Shown here: piece by piece, positions 23,767 to 33,990 of the stretch
Layout: each line of letters begins with the position of its first letter
How positions within the stretch are numbered: the first letter of the stretch is position 1
Assembly (NCBI GenBank): GCA_946902875.1
Contig: OX336354.1
Location: 7,165,247-7,229,246, forward strand
From: Nematopogon swammerdamellus
Taxonomy: Eukaryota > Arthropoda > Insecta > Lepidoptera > Adelidae
Direction of reading: 5' to 3'
DNA length: 64,000 nt
The notes under the pieces: model-generated
The model's database searches: none
Told to the model about the DNA's origin: nothing
What the model saw: only the letters and a program-made list of their open reading frames with translations
Position numbers and translations under genes: made by a program

Positions 23767-24350
23767 CAGCCTCAGTAGCTCAGCTGTGGTGCGTCAGTTG
23801 ACTGATGTTAAGCAACTCTCCCTGAGCGCGGTCAGTACTTGGATGGGTGACCGACGACCGCCCGACCGTTGGACCGTGGTTCGGATTCCACGTAAAACTC
23901 TAGGTCCCTTCCCTTCTTACATTACTAGGTGGTAGGGTTTATCCCGCCCGCGTTGATACCACCACCAGAATGAAACGTCGTCGGTCGAAACAGCTATGTA
24001 AATAGTTCGTGTTTTTCGTCCAGTTCAGTGTAGCCGACATGAAATGAAGGCACCTAGTTCACCCGGTGTTATGGGCTGACATCACGGATGTTGTAGGCAG
24101 GGTTGCCAGGTGTCCGCTTTTACCGCGGACAGTCCTCTTTTTTGACGTCTTGTCCGCGGAAAAGTTTTAGACTTCCGCGGACAAAACAAAGGGGGGATAG
24201 ATTTTTCGTAAAAGTTTTACCCGAAAAATCAAAGGGTGATTCACCAAAGACCCTTTGGTGTAGATGTCCTCTTTTTTTATCTGGACCATCTGGCAACCCT
24301 GGTTGTAGTTTAGGTGATGTAGCCAACCGTGTCAGTTTCCATAAACAAAA
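23767..24350 (+). mobile_element. SINE-A with the longest 5S rRNA block, split by a hAT MITE
   Basis: The head runs cagcctcagtagctcag (A-box-like), then gttaagcaac to ggatgggtgaccg (23807-23853), which matches the internal part of insect 5S rRNA, then gtggttcggattcc (23876-23889, B-box-like). Body and tail follow as in other copies. Inside the tail a 204 bp hAT-type element has inserted (24098-24301), after which the SINE resumes with aggtgatgtagccaacc and ends in an A-rich run. Confidence 0.85.
24098..24301. mobile_element. hAT-type MITE, 204 bp, nested in SINE-A
   Basis: It begins CAGGGTTGCCAGGTGTCC and ends CCATCTGGCAACCCTG, with 12 bp terminal inverted repeats (CAGGGTTGCCAG). The flanks are gttgtagg (24090-24097) and gttgtagt (24302-24309), an 8 bp duplication with one mismatch. 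It interrupts a SINE sequence whose uninterrupted form is visible at about 55258-55275, so the insertion is certain. No protein is encoded. Confidence 0.88.
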
Positions 24351-25291
24351 AACCTACTCAACGAGTTGCTTCCGACTCTATTATTTTGAATTCTTTGACT
24401 TTCCCCCGCGTCATCGTCGCTAAGGTCGACACAGGCGATCGATCGGCTGTTTACACCATACATTCATGCCTTTTTCCCCTTGGAGTGACCTTTGGTGTGT
24501 TATTTTGAACTTCCTAAACTAACCAGGAAAACATAACTTGGGGAAAAGCAAAGCTTTTCCTAGCAGCATATTAATTTATATGTAGGTATATAACTTCCGT
24601 ACATAATTATAAAATTCAGTCTGCGGTCTGTGTGTATAAATGCATGTGTATATGTATGTAATGTATGTTTGTGTGTGTATATGTATGTAAGCTTATAACT
24701 CAAGAATGGCTTAAGCTATTTACTTGCGGTTTTTGCCTATGTAATGGGACATACCTCCGTCACGTAATATATATAATAAATATAGCATCACGGCATTCCT
24801 ACATAATATTAAGATTAAATGTATGCCGTCTCTGTAAGTATGTGATATTTTATTTTTAACCGACTTCAAAAAAAGGAGGAGGTTCTCAATTCGACTGTAT
24901 TCTTTTTTTAAATCTCTACTGTAGAGTTACTATAACTTTAATCGGTAAATACTCGGAGAGTCCTATTTCCACCGAGGATAAATATAATAATTCTTAGTTG
25001 ACACGATATTTATAGATAGGTACTATTAATGAGCACCATGAGTTCTCTATTGCAAAATAAATAAATAAACAAGTGAAACTGAACATGTTTTTTTGAGTTA
25101 TTTTCGTTGCATTGGCAACAGCCTTACCTGCTTGGCGTAGACCTTCGACATCATTTGGACACCAATAACATTCCAATCTTTTTGGATTCGTTGACTTTCA
25201 GTGTCAATTCGGTGTGGTTCCTAATTTCTATGGAAGAATATTAAAATAATCTACATTTTCTATACTTTGTTGTGGTCATTGTTTTTTATTT

Positions 25292-25326
25292 AACACCTAT
25301 TCTAATTTCAAATTAGAATAGGTGTT
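25292..25326. repeat. 35 bp palindrome
   Basis: AACACCTATTCTAATTT and its exact reverse complement flank one central base. Confidence 0.85.
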
Positions 25327-27127
25327 GATACTGGGTGCCGCGAAATAATTTATTAGAGGAAAAAATATTTAAAAATATATATTGTAATAAATAAAGTTTT
25401 ATTTTGCTTGTAATTTATTCCAAAAATAAAATTAAAAAAGAGAAATTAACAGAGCTTACACCTAAATTTTAAACAATGCAAAATTTTATAAAATCAATAC
25501 AGCAAAATGAAAGCATAAATTTAAAAAGCCAAATAAAATTTAGTTTTTTTTTGTTCATAATATTTGATTAAACATTTCAATATTTATTATTTGTGTTCTA
25601 GCCGTTGTGTGCTAGTGAAAACAAAGTAGGTATTTAAAAATGTCTTTATTTGGTACTAATTCAGATTCAAATTTGTGAATGCTTAATCTGTGATTTACTT
25701 ACCAATAGGAACAAATGACAGTATCAATCCAACAATAAATACAATGTAGGTACCCTAAAAATATACTTAAAATTTAACATAATATTATTTTTAGATACAG
25801 TTGCTCAATAACAGTTTCCCGGGCGACGCATCGCACCCCACACTCCTCTCGTTCATTTTTTTATTTTCAAAATATTCACATTGTAGAAACATTTTGCAAT
25901 ACATAGTTAATTATATGTACATAAATATTTATACGACCCTGCTCTAATATGTTTATATAAATTTAGAATTTTCCCAGGATCTAAGGTGTTTATTAATCTC
26001 TTAAATGTATTATTTCACATTTCATAAGTGTAAGGAATTATTTATTTTTAAAACTTACTGCAACATACCTATTTTGGGATTTTTAAATGTTACGTACACA
26101 ATGTTATTATTTTATTTATACTTGTTTTTATATAGACACATCTACACTTTGATTGAAGCATCGGGAATTAGAGAAAGATTGTGAAACAAAAAATTTATAA
26201 AAAAATAAAAATAAAACGGAATACACCATTCTGTTGCAATCTTTCTGCACTAATTCCAGTGCTTTTATCAAGATGTAAATGTTTCTACATAAAAAGATGT
26301 ATTTCTGATTTATGGGAAATGTTCAAAAAATTGCTGTCTGTTAATTAGCAGACGTTTAGGGTTTATATGTCCACGAGTACTTCTTGCATTAAACTGTATT
26401 ATATTAAACGGTCTGCGGTAGATATTGATGTGTAAAGGAAGCAAGACGCAGACGCTTAATATCTACCGAACAGTCTTTTCTAGCATATATCCTAAAGCTA
26501 AAATTATGATCAATAATTTTGAATAAAGCAACACTATAATAAAAAAGAACTATAATATTACAAAAACAATTAATAAAAACATATCTGAAACTAAACTAAA
26601 CCCGTTTTAAACAGAATTAACTAGTCATGACAAATAAATTACATAAATAATAATATTGAACTACTGAGTGAATATTTGCTGACTTCTCGTAGAAACAGTT
26701 TTAGAAAGTGCCCAGTTTAGTTTGTTAACAGAGCGGAACGAAACACGCTACGAAGAACCTGTACGATATTGACAAATATTGCTACAACTAACGTCATTGT
26801 ACTGTTTTATCTTTAGACAAATATTCTTAAAAAATAGAAAACAAAAATATTCAAAATGTTCCACAACCAATGTCCAATCATATTTTCGTGTATAACCCCC
26901 TACCTAACAGAAAAGTATAGAATATTTTCAAGTTAATAATAATGTGAAAATATAAAATCATGCATTTCTGAAGAATCAATATTTTAATAACTGTGGAGGT
27001 CCGTTGTATCTGCCTACCTACCCCATTGGGAAAAAGGGGTGACGTTGTTTATGTATGTAATATTTTAACAGGAAGAGCTCACATGTGGAAGAGAGTACGG
27101 ACCGCCAGCTTTCAATATTTTTTTTAA

Positions 27128-27250
27128 GCATACTGACATGGTTGACTACATTGCCTAGTCACCAACTAGACCTGCGACGTCAGGCCTGAACACCATGTAC
27201 CTGTAGGAGTTAGGTGCCATGTCAGTTTTCCTTCGCTCGCGTCACTTGCT
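27128..27250 (-). mobile_element. SINE-A fragment, diverged
   Basis: Minus-strand match to the SINE-A tail and part of the body (plus-strand actgacatggttgactac and ggtgccatgtcagt). It is the most diverged copy in the window. Confidence 0.55.
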
Positions 27251-27718
27251 CGTCTCTATTCTAGCTACCTCAACTTGACATTTTATACATATTTACTTTA
27301 ATTATGTCATTTAGTAGAGTATCTATTCCGCAAGATGTGTTTTAAATCATTCAAGCAACAAAGTATTGCAGCAAGTTTTGAAAATATGGTTACATGGCCA
27401 TTTTCACAAACTCCAGTTATGCGTAGTCCGACAGCTATTTGTCGGTTGATGTGACATTCTTCATATATTTGACAGGAGATAACCGGCAGCTACATTTTAG
27501 CCGAAGGAGTTGAAGCCAGCCGTTAGTGGTAAGTGTAAACATTTTCTGTGCTCTAGATTGCACACGCTTAACTTTTTCGGTGTGAATATTTTTTCGGGAT
27601 TAATACTCCACACAATGTACACATGCAGATAGAGGTGAGTACGCGCTATACGCCCACCCTGTTCCTACCGGAAGATTTAGCGTGTGCGATCTCAATCTCG
27701 TTCATATTTGATGTCTTA

Positions 27719-27945
27719 TAGTGGAAAACTGTATTCATAACCAGTGGAAAACTGTATTCATATCAGCTGGAAAACTGTATTCATATCAGGTGGAAAACTG
27801 TATTAATATCCAATGGAAAACTGCATTCATATCCGCTGGGAAACTGTATTCATATCGGTGAAAAACTGTATTCATATCCAGTGGAATACTGTATTCGTAT
27901 TCATATACTGTGGAAAGCTGTATTCATATCCGGTGGAAAACGGCG
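27719..27945. repeat. Minisatellite, about ten 23 bp units
   Basis: The unit is tggaaaactgtattcatatc plus three variable bases, repeated head to tail about ten times with few substitutions and one longer unit near 27888-27911. It lies about 390 bp beyond the AdipoR stop codon, in its possible 3' UTR. Confidence 0.9.
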
Positions 27946-28334
27946 ATGGAATGTAACTAAGTGAAGTCGAAAAATAAAACCAAAACAAAATTCCATGAAG
28001 CAATACTGAATTTAAATAAAGATAAGAACTTAGCTCATATTTATGAGGAGCCATGACCTCACAGATACAAAAATAAAAATATAAATCTCCATCTGCACAA
28101 CAGACTTACAGACGGATGAAGACATAACGCGGTGAGATTTCAGATGTTTTGGTTTTCAGTTTTGGGTGCGACTGGAATAGCTTAGTTGATATGGTGACAG
28201 AGGATACCGTTCATCTTAAAGTGCATCACTTTGGGTTCGACGGCTCGCACAATCCGCAATTTAAAATTGTTCACTACTTAAATTTACAATTTATAACCTC
28301 TAGTGTGTATCACATTTCGTTTGAATAAATTGGG

Positions 28335-29513
28335 CTAGAAGGCGATGGTGGAGGGCCGGATGGGGCACTCGCCGACGGTGACGCGGTAGGACGCCAACTC
28401 GCTGATGCCGTGGTAGTGCACGAACGCGGCCGCGATCACCAGCACGTGGAAGATCTGGTGCGACTGGAACCAGATGTCGCACTTGCCGGGGAAGAAGCGC
28501 TCCGGCACACGCAGCGCGTAGAACATGGCGCCCAAGATGTACAGCAGCCCCATCAGCACCAGCCAGCCCAGCGACGCCTTGCTGATCTGGTTGAACCAGC
28601 CCTCCATGATGCCGTAGTGGACGGCGGGCACCACCCCCGACAGCCCGAAGCCCATGAAGACGCCGGCGCGCAGCGGGCGCAGCCGCGGCTCCGAGAAGCG
28701 GTCCCACAGCGACACCACGATGCTGAGCACGCCCAGCACCACCACCACCGACAGGTAGATCAGCTTGGGCTGGTAGTGACAGTAGAAGCTGTAGTATAAC
28801 CACGGCACGAACGAGCCCATGATGAGCAGTGCGATGCCGCAGTAGTCCAGCTTGGAGAACAGCTTGCCCACCATCTCCGAGTGGCACGAGAGCGTGTGGT
28901 ACGCGAACGAGCAGCCGAGGCACACGATGGCGCCCACGAAGAACGCTCCGAACACCAGCTTCTCTTGTAGCTGTATCTCGATGGAGGGCCGCGTGAGGAA
29001 GTACACGGCGACGCCGATGAAGGCGACGCAGCCGAGCAGGTGCGTCCAGATGTTGCCCGTCTCCGTGTGGATGCGGAACACGCTCCTGAAGCAAGCACCG
29101 AAGGAGGGGAGCGGCGGGCGGTGGCCGCGGTGCAGGTAGTCGTTGTCCTGGAGCCAGCGCGGCAGATGCCGGAAGTGGCACACGTTCCACGACGCCTCCC
29201 ACACCTTGCGGACGAACTCCTCGGCCTGCTCGGCGGCGTTGTGCGCGAGCGCGCCGAGGTCGATCTCGTCCGAGAGCACGCCCGCCTTGAGCACCTCCGT
29301 CATCTCGGCGTCGAGCAGCTGGTGGTCCTCGGGCGTGGAGGGCAGCGGGCAGCCGACACCGTCCTCCTCCTCGGCGAGCTCATCGTCCGAGAGGTCCGCG
29401 ATGTCCTCCGCGAAGGTCTCCGCGTCGGGGTCCCAGCCCGAGCGGCGGCGCAGCCCGTCCGACGTGCTGGGCGTGCACGCCCCATCCTCGCCACCCCACA
29501 TGCTCGGCTCCAT
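28335..29513 (-). CDS. AdipoR: Adiponectin receptor protein (PAQR family), complete, 392 aa
   Basis: A seven-helix PAQR membrane receptor; in animals the family controls lipid and glucose metabolism and has a zinc-dependent ceramidase-like core. The cytosolic N-terminus (residues 1-135) is acidic (DLSDDELAEEEDG). The core starts near RHLPRWLQDNDYLHRGHRPP and FRIHTETGNIWTHLLG (147-162), followed by seven hydrophobic segments. Zinc-site residues are present: SFAYH (Ser202, His206), KLDYCG (Asp223) and SHQIFH (His352, His356). Length is in the family range. The first in-frame ATG is at 29513 (gacATG), with an in-frame TGA upstream, so GTG at 29537 is not the start. The coding region has no intron, unlike fly and human AdipoR genes as I remember them, and is much more GC-rich than its surroundings. 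The stop is TAG at 28335-28337. Confidence 0.95.
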   Translation of the reverse strand: MEPSMWGGEDGACTPSTSDGLRRRSGWDPDAETFAEDIADLSDDELAEEEDGVGCPLPSTPEDHQLLDAEMTEVLKAGVLSDEIDLGALAHNAAEQAEEFVRKVWEASWNVCHFRHLPRWLQDNDYLHRGHRPPLPSFGACFRSVFRIHTETGNIWTHLLGCVAFIGVAVYFLTRPSIEIQLQEKLVFGAFFVGAIVCLGCSFAYHTLSCHSEMVGKLFSKLDYCGIALLIMGSFVPWLYYSFYCHYQPKLIYLSVVVVLGVLSIVVSLWDRFSEPRLRPLRAGVFMGFGLSGVVPAVHYGIMEGWFNQISKASLGWLVLMGLLYILGAMFYALRVPERFFPGKCDIWFQSHQIFHVLVIAAAFVHYHGISELASYRVTVGECPIRPSTIAF

Positions 29514-30147
29514 GTCCGCGCTCCTCTCTGTAGACACTCTCCGCGGTCCGCCTCGTCACCGCGCACACGGCGACACGCGTTACGTCACGGAAACTTCTCA
29601 CTCTACTCAGATTTCATACTAATCGCGAACAACAAAACGCACACCGCGCGCGCGAGTCGCTGTGCTCTTTTTGACGAGCACTTTGTTGGACAAAGCCTCT
29701 TCTCCGCGCACGAGCGTTTCGTCTAATTTGTCTATGTGGACTGGATCAACCGGATGGTGGACTGAATTAAAAATGACTGACTGACACGCACGACAGAAAG
29801 CACTCTATTTAGTTTATGAGTTTGCCGTAGCATATCACGGCGCGCGTGTCGTTGTTGCACGTACCTATTCGAAATATTTCTTGAACATTTCTATTGGAAA
29901 ATGTTGTTCGTAATTCACAATTAGCAACTAATACATTGAATTGGCACACGTAAATTATAAATAGGATTTTTTTTTCTTTTAATCTACCCTTTTTCGATGT
30001 AATGATCTTTCACAACATAATGAGAGTTGTTAAAATCGTAGCGTACCCACATACTCATGTTCCTCTTTAATAGGGATATAGTTCATATACTAGCAACACC
30101 TAATGCATGACGTCGGTGAGGGGCGATGCACGATTGGTCCACGGTCC
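29514..30147 (-). promoter_or_regulatory. AdipoR 5' UTR and probable promoter region
   Basis: Upstream of the AdipoR ATG the minus strand is GC- and CpG-rich to about 29870, then AT-rich. No TATA box at a convincing distance and no clear splice acceptor before the ATG were seen, so an unspliced leader with a CpG-type promoter is plausible. Extent and start site are inferred only from composition. Confidence 0.4.
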
Positions 30148-30780
30148 CAGCCTAGCAGTGTTGCCATGTTAGGAGATTTTCTCCTAGATTCAGGAGAATT
30201 TCAGCGGTGTTAGGAGAAGTTTTTGCCTGTCAGGAGAGTAGGAGAAAATCTAGGAGAAAGAAAATCATTACAGGAGAAGATTTAGGAGTGAGAAACATAT
30301 ATTTACTAGTAAGTAACAAACAAATATTTCGGTATGTACGGTGACAACACAATGAATGAACTGTTTGTGAATCAACCAACCTCCCAAGTCACACAATATA
30401 CGATAGGATTTGTCTTTTAATAAGAGCAAGGTTCCCCTTCTTGCTCTTTAGATAGGATAATGTGACACTCTGTGAGTGTGTGCGTGCATTGATCGACCGA
30501 CAAGCGACTACCGGGCGGGCCTAACCGAACGAACACTTTGTTATCAATCAATGTTATTTACATGTATTCTTTGTAATAATCAGTAGTATTACTGCAATGA
30601 CGTATCATGTATTCTACTAGACCTCTTACCCGGGCAACAGCCTTCGCTCCACCGCGGTGGAGTAACCATTACGCGGAGGGACCCTCTTGAGACTAGTAGC
30701 TCGCGAGCGACCGAACGCGGCGGACGCGCCGTCCGCGCGCTCGCTGCCGTCCGTCTGCGGCTCGCATCGCGCCAGTCATT

Positions 30781-31839
30781 ATGCCCGGTTGTGTGTTGCG
30801 ATATTGCAAAAATCATACCAAAAATATTGGGAAAACTGATGGCATCTCATTTCATAGGTAATTATCACTTCATTGTGATCTTAATATATAAGGTCTTTCA
30901 AAATTAGTTAATAGTACGCTAAGGGGGGGTTCTGCATCATATAGGGAGTAAAACCTATATAAAATTTTTTGGACCTTGGGCTTTTTTTATGTAAAATGTT
31001 TTGTATGTATTTAAATAAAAAAATATGTGGTTGATTTTTATAGCCTAATCGATTCATTTTCATAACAGTAACAAAAAAGTCTTCATTACCATTTTGATGT
31101 AACACGTGTAAGTTGGTAAAAAAAATCAAATTCTTTCTATTCCATACTAATAAAACTAAAATTGTGGTTTTCACAATTTCTGAAAGAAAGAGATCTATGT
31201 GTTGGAAGAATTTTTTGTTCCTGGCATGAAACTGAAACGATTAAGAAAATAATTTTTTTTTACATTTTACATTATTATAAATTTTTTTTTTGTAAAAAAA
31301 AATCTTTGTTCCTCAAAAGTGATTTATTTACGATACAGAACCCCCCCTTAGCGTACTATTAACTAATTTTGAAAGACCTTATATATAATATCTTGTTTTC
31401 CATGTGCTTAGAAATATTTGGTTCAACTGGCCAATTAGGGCTATCACAACGCTACTTCAATTTGAAAATTTTGTACATTTTATGTATTGACCTCGCATTG
31501 CAATAACATAAGCATTATTTAATTAAACAAATAAATTGAACGCGCTCATTAGGGCTGCCACATATGAATGATTAGAAATAGAGTTCTGGGATATCATGTA
31601 TGAAAGTAAATAAATATGTATTAAACCACGTTAAAATATGAAAGTGAATTGACCGCTAATTAGGGTTGTCGCTATTCTTTTATTTTTTTTTAATTAGTAA
31701 GTAATTGAGAAATTTTCAAGAAAAAAATTTTTTTACAAGGTTTCCACATCCTTCTAAGGGATCAATACGAGAAAGATGGATAAAAATAGTCCAAGATGAT
31801 ACATTGTTTAAGGGAAAGGGAAAATTTAAATTTGTGTAA
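30781..31839 (+). pseudogene. THAP zinc-finger gene fragment, two exons
   Basis: Exon 1 (30781-30857) begins MPGCVLRYCKNHTKN and ends GISFH plus AG, followed by the donor gtaatt. Exon 2 starts at 31740 after tttttttacaag and continues in phase as RFPHPSKGSIRERWIKIVQDD, reaching TAA at 31837. The joined frame shows the opening of a THAP domain: Met-Pro, the C-x4-C pair, the FHRFP box and the conserved Trp. The later C-x2-H pair is not found, so either a third exon follows (a gtaaag donor lies at 31835) or the gene is truncated. THAP domains bind DNA and occur in P-type transposases and host factors. A MITE fills the intron. It lies inside the 4.1 kb transposon. Confidence 0.7.
30889..31382. 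mobile_element. MITE with 48 bp terminal inverted repeats, in the THAP intron
   Basis: The left end TATAAGGTCTTTCAAAATTA through ctaagggggggttctg is exactly inverted at the right end (cagaacccccccttag to aaagaccttata). The arms are about 48 bp in a 494 bp element with AT-rich noncoding middle, flanked by TA/TATA. The near-identical arms suggest a young insertion. Confidence 0.85.
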
Positions 31840-32112
31840 AGTGAAATTTAAATTATTTTGTTCAAGTACGGAGGAAGAGTTATTTTAGTTGTGTTTGTGT
31901 GTGTAGTCCAAAGTATACCTAATGGTTTTTTTAGTTATATATATATATATATATATTTTTTATAAATGCTGCACTCTTTATTTTATGTATGTTTGGTTTG
32001 GAGATTTTAAGTTTAGTCCAAGGCCAAGACCGCAGTTATGAATTCTTTATTATTAAGTTTAGTTTTTTAGATATTATTCTAGTTATTAAGTGTAGGTATT
32101 ATAAGAATACAA

Positions 32113-32247
32113 AACGGCTTTACTCGCGGTTGAAATATGAGCTGTGTGGCTCGACATTTCGGGCCAAACGTATGGCCCATCATCATGAGCACTCTGGCCG
32201 AAATGTCGAGCCACACAGCTCGTATTTAGATAGTGAGTAAAGCCGTT
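32113..32247. repeat. Hairpin repeat with 33 bp perfect inner arms
   Basis: AACGGCTTTACTC at the left and gagtaaagccgtt at the right are the outer arms. Inside, gagctgtgtggctcgacatt and its inverse aatgtcgagccacacagctc pair around a tcatcatgag loop. It sits within the 4.1 kb transposon. Confidence 0.8.
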
Positions 32248-32723
32248 GTTACTTCTTAAAATGTCAAATAACCACGGTAATTTAAAAACCCATATAAGTT
32301 TAGGTATGTATTTCAAGTTGTTATAGTTCTGTATTTTAAGTTTAAATACATAAAAACGTTTTTTTCGATGAAATTCACTATCTGTTTTCTTCTATAATCC
32401 TTTAAAACGTCCCACTGCTAGGCACGGACTCTGCTCACTGACATAAGAGGTGTTGTTTTTATTGTTGTTGTTTTATTGTTTATTGAGTATTCTTATGGCA
32501 GTCATATTGCACTCGAACTTGTCACAATTTGTTATATCCGGTTCGATTACTCGTACATGGTGACCAGTGGAAATCAGAAGCAGTTTACACAAAAATACCT
32601 TTCATAGACCAGTGTGCACTAGTTACCTAACTTTATTTTTCTTCACCGGAGCGATCGTACCTATTCGTTATGAAATGCACGTATATCAATCCTTATCAAG
32701 GAAATAAATAAGTACATTAGTTA

Positions 32724-32785
32724 GTGCCCGGGATTTGAACCCGCAAGTTCTGCATTGAGAAGCGTCACCACTAGACTACGGGCAC
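32724..32785 (-). repeat. tRNA-like sequence, probably SINE head or tRNA relic
   Basis: Read on the minus strand, GTGCCCG and CGGGCAC would form an acceptor stem, with tagtctagtggtgac resembling a D arm with A box and gggttcaaatccc a T arm with B box. At 62 nt it is shorter than a functional tRNA, and the anticodon and T stems do not fold to standard lengths, so it is not called a tRNA gene. Confidence 0.5.
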
Positions 32786-33479
32786 AATTAACCATAATAC
32801 CTACTCGTAAAATAATAAATCGAAAAATATATTTTTGATAGACTAAGTGACAACCCTACGTATTCCAATGCACGTGTTGACTGACCGGCCGGGCCGGCCG
32901 GGCCGCTAGCCGCTAGTCGCTCGCTAGCTAGCCCCTCTCCCGCTCGCTTCCCGCCCCGCGCGGCTCAGCGTTCCGCCACCCCGCTACCTTACCTCATACC
33001 TCAGTTATTGGCCGTCATTTCTCTGTATTCTTTCTTCGTAGTGCTCACTCTATACATAAAATCTCTTTGTATTACTGAGCCTACGTCGATAGTCTGTCCG
33101 TCAGTCCGCACTACATTAACGGCTGTATCTTTTGTACCGTAATAGGTAGCTGGTTGTGATTTTCACAGATCATGTGTTATTTATTATTGGCGGACATCCT
33201 ATTAAATAATAAGAAAAACAAAATAAAATTAAGGGCTTCCCCCCAAAAGAAACGTTTTTTTTTTCTAAAAAAAAATATTTTTTGTTTGGTTTTGCTCTAA
33301 CGTAAAAACGGTAATACGTACAAGTGTCAAACTTGGTATGGTTAAAAACTAAAAAAAAAACAATTAGTTAAAACAGACGAATTACGTGGTGGTTAGAATG
33401 GCAATCGTGGTTATGACGGGGGGACAAATCATTATGTATTGGCGGAGAAGTGATAGAACATATTGAAGGAAGAGTATGT

Positions 33480-33990
33480 ACGTATATCTCGGTTAAATAC
33501 TGCTTGGTAGACAAGGTCTCCTTAAGAAGGCCGAGGGAGGAATTCAACTGAGTAGGGCTGCCTCGGAAATTTAAAATTCGCCCCGAGGTCTAACCTGTAT
33601 ATATTATGACCAGCGCGTCCTACCGTTTATGACGTACGGGTGTGAAACGTGAGCTCTGACTAAAGTTGTTTTCAAAAGTTGCCCAGCGAGCGATGGAACT
33701 AGCCATGCTGGGCTGGCATGGGAGTATAGCTAGGCGAAATGGTGCGTAATGACTAATGAATGAGGGGACGACGACCGTTGGAGTAACCATGTACTACTTT
33801 GGCGGCCGTGGACAGGAAAATGGAGTGTGGGAGACCACCCGCCAGGTGGGACGCCGACATGAAGTATGTCGGCGGAAAGCAGTGGTCCGTACCGCTGAAG
33901 GCCGAGAGACTGGAGGAAAATTGAAGGCGTATGTCCAGCAGTAGACGCTTACACGCTGACCGACTGACTGACTGACAGAGAACCCTCGGT
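33480..33990 (+). pseudogene. RTE-like LINE, 3' end fragment
   Basis: Translating across stops and frameshifts gives RVLPFMTYGCET followed by a degraded C-terminus that ends EGVCPAVDAYTLTD, typical of the last part of RTE-type reverse transcriptase proteins. The same segment appears in the opposite strand at 42915-43170. It is disrupted by stops and lies within the 4.1 kb transposon. Confidence 0.6.

Larger units (their letters stand above)
24351..27718. other. AT-rich interval, may include AdipoR 3' UTR
   Basis: No coding exon. It holds an inverted repeat-end (24858-24893), a 35 bp palindrome (25292-25326), an inverted-repeat element at about 26138-26283 (catctacactttgattga against tcaagatgtaaatg) and a second one near 26410-26477 (ggtctgcggtagatatt against aatatctaccgaacagtc). 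Several minus-strand AATAAA signals (TTTATT on plus) occur. A long AdipoR 3' UTR could reach into this area, but its end cannot be fixed. Confidence 0.4.

Noticed and set aside
28300..29202. Long open frames overlapping AdipoR in other frames, such as 300 codons on minus and 228 on plus
   Set aside because: They are GC-driven shadows of the AdipoR frame, made of Arg/Ala/Pro-rich nonsense without domains.
32724..32785. A tRNA gene on the minus strand with anticodon in cttctcaatgcagaac
   Set aside because: Acceptor-like ends and A/B-box-like parts are present, but it is only 62 nt and the anticodon and T stems do not form with standard lengths. Listed as a tRNA-like repeat.
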